DNA from: Ruminococcus sp.
GTDB lineage: Bacteria > Bacillota > Clostridia > Oscillospirales > Ruminococcaceae
Assembly: GCA_017397925.1 (NCBI GenBank)
Contig: JAFQHO010000037.1
Location: 1 to 64,000, forward strand
Length of the DNA: 64,000 nt
Reading direction: 5' to 3'
The notes under the pieces are model-generated. The model was given only the letters and a program-made list of their open reading frames with translations, made no database searches and was not told the origin of the DNA. Both the position numbers and the translations under genes were made by a program. Positions 25,445 to 32,656 of this stretch are shown piece by piece (positions within the stretch are counted from its first letter, which is position 1; the number at the start of each line of letters is the position of its first letter).

Positions 25445-27345
25445 TTTAAATTCCCTCTCTTTATAATTTCTTTTCGCATTAAAATAAAGTCGAAGACGGT
25501 TACAGAATTGTCACCGTCAAAATTGCCGTTTTCCAATCTCGCGGGAATATCACCTCCAAGCAGATATTTTTCCATTGAAACAGCATCGGCAACGTTGACA
25601 ATTCCGTCACCATTAAGGTCGCCTTTAGTGCTGATTTCGGCTTTTATGGGTTCGTGACAGATAAATTCATCTGTTGTAAAGCAATAGCTCCAGATTGTAT
25701 TATCGGTACGCATGAAGTAGCAGGTAAGAATATCATCCTCAAAGTAATCACACAGAAACTCTGCAACATCATTTACAGCCACTTCCTTGCCGTTATATTC
25801 AAGTGTAAGAACATTATCATAATCAATGTAATACTCGTGGGGAGTAAGCTGACTGCTCATTATTTCTCCGTGGGGTATTCCGAAATATCCCGATGTTCTG
25901 TAGATTTTTCCCTGTGATATAGGGGTGTACAGTGATACTTCTGTTGTAGTACCTATTAAATATGCTGTACCGTCGCTTTTAATATGGACATCTCCTGTTA
26001 CTATGCCGTTATCGTAAGTAAGAAATCCGACTTTTACAACGTCCTCGGCTTTTTTTGTTGCAACAGGGGGAGTTTTTCTTGTGTTTATTTCCCATAATAC
26101 ATTATTTTCATCTACAAAAAAGTCGTGGGTAGTACTGATTGGATTCATTATGCCTGTGGGATATGGAGTGCATAAGCGTTTATTATTCTCGGTATAATTG
26201 TCAAGATAGAGCAGTTCGCCCTCAGTGGAAATGCAGTAGCTGCGAAAGCTGTTCTCCGAAAATGAAGCTATATTATCGCAGACATAATCGGCTGTGCAGA
26301 CGCTGTTATCATAATTGAGTATGTATAATTCATTGTTCTCCGAAATGAGATATGAGCCGTTTATATCGCGGAATTTCACTCCCTCCGGAGCAGTTACGGG
26401 AATATTGTTTATATATGCCTTTCCTTCAGATGTAAGAATGAGATCATCACCCATAAGATTAATTGTCAGATATGAATTATCATATTTTTCAACGTTTTCG
26501 TGGTGAAGTATAACCTCACCGTCTTTCACTCCGTAAAGTCTGCCGTCAGAAATTATTGACTTTTTGTCAAAGTAAAAGTATGAACTGTAAACCTCTGAGT
26601 TGTATTCTACATCAGCGGCAGGTGGAATGTTGGCATACTGTGGTTCTTCAACTTTTATTTTCCCAGTGAAAAGCACTTCGCCGTCAAATTCTATGGTATA
26701 TGATGTTTCTCCGCAATTTTTTCCGTAAACAGCTGCAATTTCTTTGTAACGATAAAAACCTTTTTCATCTTCGCCGCTTACATCGCTGTTGAAAGAAGCA
26801 ACATTAAGGTCGTCAATACGGAATTTTATTTCATCTGCTTCAATGAGTCCGATCGGAAAGCAGCCTGCTGCGGAGGCAAATCCCTTTTTTACTGTAATAT
26901 CTTCACAGCGGATGATCTCCATACGCTGTGAAGGAGTTATCTGCTCCATATTGGTCAGCATTAAGTAATCAAGCTCCATATTCTTTGCAAAGTTGATGTC
27001 TGTAATTGGAACAGAAGTCAGGAAAACATTTTTCAGATTCGGCAGCTGTGAAAGAATAGAAAGATCGGTTATATTTCCATTTCGCAGATTTATATGGTAT
27101 AAATTTTTCATTCTTGAAATCCACGAAATATCCTGAACCTCTGTAAGGTCAAGATTGAGCCATTGGGAAGAAGCGAGTTCTTCTTCGGTAAAAACACCGT
27201 CACCGTTTTCATCGTGGTGTAAAAGCTGTTCGTATGCGGATTTGTCTACGTCAGCAGGTATAGCTGTTTCATCAGCGGCAGCGCTGAGAGGAATTGCTGA
27301 TATTGTCAAAGCTAATGATAAAATAATTGCGGATATTTTTTTCAT
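25441..27345 (-). CDS. Secreted dockerin protein with leucine-rich and RCC1-like repeats
   Basis: A 634-residue protein. In order: signal peptide (about 1-24); an EF-hand-like DENGDGVFTEEEL (45-57); a short leucine-rich stretch (about 70-140; MKNLYHINLRNGNITDLSILSQLPNLKNVFL); a mid region with an Ig-like piece; five or six loose RCC1/propeller-like repeats (YLISENNELYIL, FFVDENNVLWEI, IKSDGTAYLIG, YIDYDNVLTLEY); and a C-terminal type I dockerin (about 573-631) with two calcium loops, DLNGDGIVNVAD and NFDGDNSVTVFD. No glycosidase motif is seen, so it may bind or scaffold substrate on the cellulosome. Transcribed from a promoter embedded in a hairpin (27404-27432). Confidence 0.83.
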   Translation of the reverse strand: MKKISAIILSLALTISAIPLSAAADETAIPADVDKSAYEQLLHHDENGDGVFTEEELASSQWLNLDLTEVQDISWISRMKNLYHINLRNGNITDLSILSQLPNLKNVFLTSVPITDINFAKNMELDYLMLTNMEQITPSQRMEIIRCEDITVKKGFASAAGCFPIGLIEADEIKFRIDDLNVASFNSDVSGEDEKGFYRYKEIAAVYGKNCGETSYTIEFDGEVLFTGKIKVEEPQYANIPPAADVEYNSEVYSSYFYFDKKSIISDGRLYGVKDGEVILHHENVEKYDNSYLTINLMGDDLILTSEGKAYINNIPVTAPEGVKFRDINGSYLISENNELYILNYDNSVCTADYVCDNIASFSENSFRSYCISTEGELLYLDNYTENNKRLCTPYPTGIMNPISTTHDFFVDENNVLWEINTRKTPPVATKKAEDVVKVGFLTYDNGIVTGDVHIKSDGTAYLIGTTTEVSLYTPISQGKIYRTSGYFGIPHGEIMSSQLTPHEYYIDYDNVLTLEYNGKEVAVNDVAEFLCDYFEDDILTCYFMRTDNTIWSYCFTTDEFICHEPIKAEISTKGDLNGDGIVNVADAVSMEKYLLGGDIPARLENGNFDGDNSVTVFDFILMRKEIIKRGNLK

Positions 27346-27359
27346 TTAATTCACCTTCT

Positions 27360-27406
27360 AAAAAAATATTGGCAGAGAATGGAAAAATCCAAACTCTGCC
27401 AATATT
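27360..27406 (-). terminator. Terminator of the minus-strand ECF operon, overlapping the next promoter
   Basis: AATATTGGCAGAG/CTCTGCCAATATT, a 13-bp perfect stem followed on the minus strand by seven T. Confidence 0.85.
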
Positions 27407-27432
27407 ATATCATATTTATTTTAATAATGCAA
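27404..27432 (-). promoter_or_regulatory. Promoter of the dockerin-SDR operon
   Basis: Minus-strand TTGCAT (27432-27427), 17 bp, TATAAT (27409-27404) with TGA before the -10 box. The -10 box shares bases with the terminator arm, so the hairpin falls at the very 5' end of this transcript. Confidence 0.7.
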
Positions 27433-27460
27433 TATATTTATGATTTTTGTACAGATTTAC

Positions 27461-27703
27461 TTACATAGGTAAGAATAAATTGGTGTAGAACATAAGCAAA
27501 AAGAATATTCCTGTAATTATTGCAACTACTGACAGAAACACAGGCAGCTTTACAAGGTGTGTTTCTCTCTTTTTTATGGAAATGACAATTGCGATTATGC
27601 CGAATACAAATGCAGGTATGCTGAACAGTACTCCTGACCAACCTGCAATCAAAGCAAGTGCCGAAATAATAATTGCGGCTTTATTGAATTTTCTCTCTAT
27701 CAT
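27461..27703 (-). CDS. Small membrane protein (DUF4190-like)
   Basis: An 80-residue protein with two or three hydrophobic segments (about 9-40 with a short break, and 53-75). Gly/Ala-rich helices separated by a KKRETH loop resemble small DUF4190-type proteins. I chose the ATG at 27703 (GAGG 6-7 bases upstream) over a TTG at 27721. It follows the anti-sigma gene directly (2 bp), so it is the third gene of the ECF operon. Function unknown. Confidence 0.7.
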   Translation of the reverse strand: MIERKFNKAAIIISALALIAGWSGVLFSIPAFVFGIIAIVISIKKRETHLVKLPVFLSVVAIITGIFFLLMFYTNLFLPM

Positions 27704-27705
27704 AA

Positions 27706-28350
27706 TTAACCTCTTTCCCAAAGTACATACTCAGTATCTGTTTTTTCGTCATAATATTTTACAGATTTGAAATCCTTTTCGTTTATGTTGAATAGTGGTG
27801 TGCGTTTTTCATTTCCGTAGAACATAATCATTGCAAGTTCATTGACCCTTCGATGGCAAAGTGTTACATCATAGCTTCCTTTGTTGTTTTTGTCAAATCC
27901 TTCTTCGCCTACTTTTATACCGTTTGCATCCACAAGTGTTGGCCATATATAGTCGTAGCATGCGGCTTCGTCATTCACACAAAGCCAAAGCATACCGTCA
28001 TCGTCAACTTCAACAGTTACATTTTCTGCCAGATTATATTTTTCGTAGTCCATAGTGCAGTCTGTATTAATAAGAAAAAATTGTGCATACCACAAAGCAG
28101 ACAATACAAATACGATACTTACAATTGAAATAACAACTTTTTCAATCCGCGCACGTTTTTTTATACGCTTGAACATTGATACATCGGAATCAGCCTGAAT
28201 GGCAACATCGGTATTTATTTTTTTCAGTTCATTGCGGCAGCTTTCACATTCAGCGATATGCTCCGCTACAGCCTGCCTGCTGTCATTGCTGCACATATTT
28301 TCAGCATAGAGAGGGAGCAGGTCTTTTATTATGTCACATTTATTATTCAT
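27706..28350 (-). CDS. Zinc-finger anti-sigma factor
   Basis: A 214-residue protein with an N-terminal zf-HC2 domain: C5, then H32, C36 and C39 in the HIAECESC segment, the zinc site that typifies ZAS anti-sigma factors. One membrane segment follows at about 77-98, then an extracellular sensor-like domain (~110 residues) of unknown family. The ATG at 28350 has AGGAGGAAAA upstream and overlaps the sigma gene by 8 bases. It would hold the ECF sigma factor inactive at the membrane. Confidence 0.88.
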   Translation of the reverse strand: MNNKCDIIKDLLPLYAENMCSNDSRQAVAEHIAECESCRNELKKINTDVAIQADSDVSMFKRIKKRARIEKVVISIVSIVFVLSALWYAQFFLINTDCTMDYEKYNLAENVTVEVDDDGMLWLCVNDEAACYDYIWPTLVDANGIKVGEEGFDKNNKGSYDVTLCHRRVNELAMIMFYGNEKRTPLFNINEKDFKSVKYYDEKTDTEYVLWERG

Positions 28351-28837
28351 AATTTTCCTCCTGTTTTTCAATAGTGTCGATTATTTTGAGCTTTGCGCGG
28401 TGGAATGTCACCGCTGCCCAGTTTTCGGTCTTGCCAAATAATTTTGCAATCTGCTTAAAAGAAAGTTCTCCGAATACTCTCAAAGTGAATACCTCTTTGT
28501 AAGGCTCTTTCATATCGTGGAGTATCTGATGTATCAACTCCGCTGTTCCCTCGTCTTCAAGGGCATTTTCAATAGAAACACCGGTGTCAACGGTTTCTTC
28601 GGGGAATTCCTCGAAGTCGTGGAGTTTGTTTTTGCGGCAGTAGTCATAAAACGTATATTTCGCAATCTGACACAGCCACACTCTTACATCGCAGTCGCCT
28701 TTGAATTTATCAATGGATTTTAGCGCCTTGAAAAAGGTTTCCTGAGTTAGTTCCTCAGCAAGATTGTCTTCTCTGCAAAGAGATTTTGAATATAGAAATA
28801 TATCGTGGAAGTATTTTTTGTAGAGCTCTTCAAACAC
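28343..28837 (-). CDS. ECF RNA polymerase sigma factor
   Basis: A 164-residue ECF sigma with region 2 (EDNLAEELTQETFFKALKSIDKFKG, then VWLCQIAKYTFYDYCRK) and region 4 (KEPYKEVFTLRVFGELSFKQIAKLFGKTENWAAVTFHRAKLKI). It starts with GTG at 28837; GAGGAA lies 7 bases upstream. It is followed by its zinc anti-sigma gene. An ECF-type promoter (28863-28888) directly upstream suggests that it activates its own operon. Confidence 0.93.
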   Translation of the reverse strand: MFEELYKKYFHDIFLYSKSLCREDNLAEELTQETFFKALKSIDKFKGDCDVRVWLCQIAKYTFYDYCRKNKLHDFEEFPEETVDTGVSIENALEDEGTAELIHQILHDMKEPYKEVFTLRVFGELSFKQIAKLFGKTENWAAVTFHRAKLKIIDTIEKQEENYE

Positions 28838-28862
28838 TGTATTTCCTCGTTTCTGTCTATAA

Positions 28863-28888
28863 GACGTATGACATTCGGAAACATTACA
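28863..28888 (-). promoter_or_regulatory. ECF-type promoter of the sigma/anti-sigma operon
   Basis: Minus-strand TGTAAT (28888-28883) and CGTC (28866-28863), 16 bp apart. A CGTC -10 core is typical of many Firmicute ECF promoters. Confidence 0.6.
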
Positions 28889-28976
28889 AGATTTTTCAAA
28901 AAAATTTTGGATTTTTTTACAGGGACAATTATATCACAAAAACCGACATAATTCAATGATTTTTCTTCAAAAACAC

Positions 28977-29005
28977 TTGACATTTTCAGCGAAATATGAT
29001 ATAGT
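28977..29005 (+). promoter_or_regulatory. Promoter of the symporter gene
   Basis: TTGACA (28977-28982), 17 bp, TATAGT (29000-29005), with an extended -10 TGA. Confidence 0.85.
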
Positions 29006-29069
29006 ATTACTTGAACACTTTATTGATTTAAAGCTTTTAAGCTTTACACATTTGAAAGGACGTGATTTT

Positions 29070-30653
29070 ATGAGTTCAAAAACTGCCACCTTTATAATAC
29101 TTGCAATTTATGTTGCTGTAATGGTTGGTATAGGTTTTTACACCTCGGGAAAAACAAAATCAGCAAAGGATTTTATGCTTGGCGGACGTAATGTCGGATC
29201 CTGGCTGACAGCATTTTCCTATGGTACTACATATTTTTCAGCGGTGGTATTCATAGGTTATGCGGGACAATTCGGCTGGAGCTATGGTGTATCTGCTGCC
29301 TGGGTTGGTATAGGAAACGCGATAATCGGCAGTCTTATACCATTTTTCCTCATAGGACGCAGAACTCGACTTATGTCAAAACAGCTCAGATCAAAAACAA
29401 TGCCTGAATTCTTCGGAAAAAGATTTAATTCCGATATGCTTAAAACAATAACATCACTTATAGTATTTGTATTTCTCATTCCCTACACAGCTTCCGTTTA
29501 TAATGGTCTTTCAAGACTTTTTGGTATGGTTTTCGATTTAGGAGAACACGGTGGCACAATCATAATTATTCTTATGGCACTGCTTTCAGCTATATATGTT
29601 ATTCTTGGCGGATATAAAGCGACAGCTATCAATGATTTTATTCAGGGAATTATTATGCTTGTGGGCATTGCAACTGTTGTAGTGCTTACAGTTCAGAAAA
29701 AAGACGGTCTTGCAATGGCAATTGACTCTCTTAATGCCATTTCTGATAATAGTACACCTGCAAATACACTTGGTTCACTTTTCGGACCTGATCCGTTTAA
29801 CCTTCTTGGAGTTGTGATACTTACATCGCTCGGAACCTGGGGACTTCCTCAGATGGTGCAGAAATTCTATGCCATTAAGGATGAAGACGCTATAAAGAAA
29901 GGCGCAATTATCTCCACATTATTTGCTCTTGTTGTAGCAGGCGGTTCTTATTTTATGGGTGGTTTTGTTCGTCTTTACTGTACAACTGATCCATCGGTTA
30001 CAGACAAAGCGCTTATTGATGTTGTAAACGGCAAGCCTGTTTATGATACAATGGTACCTGCTCTTATTCATCAGGCGCTTCCAAATATGCTTATAGGTCT
30101 TGTGGTTGTGCTTGTTCTTTCTGCATCTCTTTCAACTCTTTCTTCTCTCGTTCTTACATCAAGTTCAACTCTTACAAACGATCTTATAAAGCCAAGGGTA
30201 AAGAATTTTGATGATAAAAAGCAGATGCTTTGTATACGTGTGTTTATCGCTGTATTCCTTGTTATTTCTGTAATTATTGCATGCAATAAGAATGCTTCAA
30301 TTTCAACTCTTATGTCATATTCTTGGGGTGCATTATCAGGAGCATTCCTTGGTCCATTCCTCTATGGCTTATTTATGAAAAAAGCTTCAATTGCAGCTGT
30401 TATTGCAAGTTTTGTAACAGGTCTTGGAATTACTGTAGGACATATGATTCTTTTCAGCCTCAATATTCCGGCATTTGACAGTTTGAAGCAGGCAGTGATT
30501 GAACTTAACTGTCCTTTGAATCTTCTTTCACCTGTAAATGCAGGAGCTATAGCAATGATTGTTTCGCTTATAGTGGTACCTGTAGTCAGCAGCTTTACAA
30601 AAGCACCTGATGAAAAGGTAGTAACGGAAGCATTTGACTGTCTCACAAAATAA
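29070..30653 (+). CDS. Sodium:solute symporter (SSS family)
   Basis: A 527-residue membrane protein with about 13 hydrophobic segments. SSS/PutP-type features are SAKDFMLGGRNVGSW near the N-terminus, SYGTTYFSAVVFIGYAGQ (sodium-site helix 1), ILGGYKATAINDFIQGIIM and LGTWGLPQMVQKFYAIKD. It would import an organic solute (amino acid, sugar or vitamin) with sodium; the substrate is not deducible. I chose the ATG at 29070 with AAAGGA upstream over an in-frame ATG at 28956 that lies before the promoter. Single gene, with its own promoter and terminator. Confidence 0.92.
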   Translation: MSSKTATFIILAIYVAVMVGIGFYTSGKTKSAKDFMLGGRNVGSWLTAFSYGTTYFSAVVFIGYAGQFGWSYGVSAAWVGIGNAIIGSLIPFFLIGRRTRLMSKQLRSKTMPEFFGKRFNSDMLKTITSLIVFVFLIPYTASVYNGLSRLFGMVFDLGEHGGTIIIILMALLSAIYVILGGYKATAINDFIQGIIMLVGIATVVVLTVQKKDGLAMAIDSLNAISDNSTPANTLGSLFGPDPFNLLGVVILTSLGTWGLPQMVQKFYAIKDEDAIKKGAIISTLFALVVAGGSYFMGGFVRLYCTTDPSVTDKALIDVVNGKPVYDTMVPALIHQALPNMLIGLVVVLVLSASLSTLSSLVLTSSSTLTNDLIKPRVKNFDDKKQMLCIRVFIAVFLVISVIIACNKNASISTLMSYSWGALSGAFLGPFLYGLFMKKASIAAVIASFVTGLGITVGHMILFSLNIPAFDSLKQAVIELNCPLNLLSPVNAGAIAMIVSLIVVPVVSSFTKAPDEKVVTEAFDCLTK

Positions 30654-30664
30654 TAAATAATGGA

Positions 30665-30699
30665 AAATCCGCAGAGAAAATTATACTCTGCGGATTTTT
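30665..30699 (+). terminator. Terminator after the symporter gene
   Basis: AAATCCGCAGAG/CTCTGCGGATTT stem, then T-rich sequence. Confidence 0.9.
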
Positions 30700-30738
30700 A
30701 TTTCTTATTATTATCAAATATCAATAGTTTTGTTCACT

Positions 30739-30752
30739 TATCGTTAACGATA
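30739..30752. promoter_or_regulatory. 14-bp palindrome upstream of the diguanylate cyclase gene
   Basis: TATCGTTAACGATA, perfect, about 50 bp upstream of the -35 box; a plausible binding site for a dimeric regulator. Confidence 0.5.
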
Positions 30753-30800
30753 TGTATAATATATACAAAAAAGATAGTTATATTTCTTGTATAATGTTAA

Positions 30801-30829
30801 TTGAAAAATATGTGTATTTTTGCTATAAT
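30801..30829 (+). promoter_or_regulatory. Promoter of the diguanylate cyclase gene
   Basis: TTGAAA (30801-30806), 17 bp, TATAAT (30824-30829), preceded by TGC (extended -10). Confidence 0.85.
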
Positions 30830-30875
30830 ATAATTGTAAAATACTATCGGAGAAATCTGAGCAGGAGGGATATGA

Positions 30876-32522
30876 ATGAAAAAGTACTACAGATATTTTA
30901 TTACTTTAATGGTAACATCAATTCTTATGTTTATATCTGTTCCTTTCTGTAGTTTGGCGGCTGATGACTACAAAGCTCTTGTGGATACGGGATTTGAATC
31001 GGGGGAATACGAAGGCTGGTCATCTTTTGGAAGTAAATCAGAGCTGACTATTACAACTGAAAAGGCATACGGCGGTTTTTCCAGTTTGAAATCATACAAC
31101 AGAAGTGAGAATTGGAGTGGTCCGTCACTGAATATAACAGATATTGTAACACCCGGAAAAGAATATCTTTTCAGAGTGTATGTTATTAGCGACACTGCCG
31201 AAGAAATGGACGTACTTCTTACCCTGAAATATGTTGATGACAGTGGTGCTGAGTCTTATAATAATATGATAACTGCAACTGTAGGTAATGATGAGTGGGT
31301 ATTTGTTGAATGTTCAGCGGCTATTCCAGAAAATATAACTGATGCTATATTTTATATTGAAAGCGGAACAGGAACAGAAAACTTTTTTATAGATGATGTT
31401 TCTATATACGGTTCTGAATTTCCGAAAAAAGATGTTATTTTCGAAGAAAACAAGAGCTCTCTTGAGTTTGATTTTGAAAATGGAGTAGAGGGCTGGATAC
31501 CAAGAGGCATACTTTCAATGAGTATTTCTGAGGATTTCAGTTATTCCGGAAATAATTCCCTTATTGTTTCTGATAAAACCGAGAATTGGAATGCACCTAT
31601 GGTCAGAATTGCAAGTGTATCTCCGGGAGTTAATTACACATATTCTGCTTATGTTATGTATATTGACAGAGAATGCGATGAAAATCATTATTTTTCTATC
31701 AGACTGCAATACAATCTTAATGGAGAGGAAATCTATTCGACAATAAAAAGTAAAATGCTTGAAAATGGTACCTGGTCAAAGATTTCAGGAGATTTCATTT
31801 TACCTCTGAACGCAACAGATGTATATTTCTATGTTCGTGAAGACTCTGATGATGAAGAAGAACTTCTTGAGAATATTACTTTTTATGTTGATAACGTAAA
31901 AATTGTTGACAGTACAGCTGCTGTCAGGCTGCGCAGACGCAATATGATTTTAATGGCTGTCGCTGCGTTTGTTGTTATTATAGGATTATTCTTCCTTCTG
32001 AGGTATTTTATCAGAAAAAATAATGAAACAAAGGCAGCTCTCCGAGCTTCTACAATTGATTCGATGACAGGTGCCAGCAATAGAAATACTTACGAGGAAT
32101 ATGTTGCAGAACTTGAAAAAAATCCTGAAAAATGCGAGAAGCTGTATGTAATGGCCTGTGATGTCAACTTCCTTAAATATATCAACGATAATTACGGACA
32201 TGATAGCGGAGATAAGGCAATTATCCGTTGCGCCGGAGTTCTCCTTCGTGTATTCGGAAAAAAAGGAACGGTATATCGAATTGGCGGCGATGAATTTATG
32301 TGCTTCTCAACAGTTGATTTGTCTGACGCTGTAAATGTTGAATTTGCACGGGAAAATATCGATTACAAGGGCTATCCTTTCTCTGCAGCTGTTGGTACAG
32401 CACATTATGACCCCTTGATTGACCTTGGTGGGCCTGATATAAAGGCTCTTATAGCACGAAGTGATAAAGCTATGTACAACCACAAGGTTGAAATTAAGAA
32501 GAGCGTTGATTTTATTGATTAG
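30876..32522 (+). CDS. CBM22-like x2 - transmembrane - GGDEF diguanylate cyclase
   Basis: A 548-residue sensor. Signal/anchor at 1-29; carbohydrate-binding domain A at about 31-178; domain B at about 195-345; membrane helix at about 356-377; GGDEF domain at about 392-545. Each extracellular domain opens with an FE(S/N)G..GW strand and carries an ENW motif (SENWSGP, TENWNAP) like the TESWNGA of the CBM22 in the next gene's xylanase. The cyclase half looks active: DVNFLKYINDNYGHDSGDKA and a perfect GGDEF at 470-474. The inhibitory RxxD site is replaced by GKKG. It would make cyclic-di-GMP when xylan-type sugars bind outside (inference). GGAGG precedes the ATG; the xylanase gene starts 134 bp downstream under its own promoter. 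Confidence 0.88.
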   Translation: MKKYYRYFITLMVTSILMFISVPFCSLAADDYKALVDTGFESGEYEGWSSFGSKSELTITTEKAYGGFSSLKSYNRSENWSGPSLNITDIVTPGKEYLFRVYVISDTAEEMDVLLTLKYVDDSGAESYNNMITATVGNDEWVFVECSAAIPENITDAIFYIESGTGTENFFIDDVSIYGSEFPKKDVIFEENKSSLEFDFENGVEGWIPRGILSMSISEDFSYSGNNSLIVSDKTENWNAPMVRIASVSPGVNYTYSAYVMYIDRECDENHYFSIRLQYNLNGEEIYSTIKSKMLENGTWSKISGDFILPLNATDVYFYVREDSDDEEELLENITFYVDNVKIVDSTAAVRLRRRNMILMAVAAFVVIIGLFFLLRYFIRKNNETKAALRASTIDSMTGASNRNTYEEYVAELEKNPEKCEKLYVMACDVNFLKYINDNYGHDSGDKAIIRCAGVLLRVFGKKGTVYRIGGDEFMCFSTVDLSDAVNVEFARENIDYKGYPFSAAVGTAHYDPLIDLGGPDIKALIARSDKAMYNHKVEIKKSVDFID

Positions 32523-32559
32523 TTACAGCAATATTTGGTCAGCGAAAGCAATAAATGAC

Positions 32560-32588
32560 TTGAATTATTAATTATTTGTTAATATAAT
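32560..32588 (+). promoter_or_regulatory. Promoter of the xylanase/esterase gene
   Basis: TTGAAT (32560-32565), 17 bp, TATAAT (32583-32588). Confidence 0.8.
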
Positions 32589-32656
32589 ATGTATTAGGGG
32601 AATTATATGGATTATTAATGTATATCATTACTTTTTTTAGAAAGTGGGGTTTTTTA

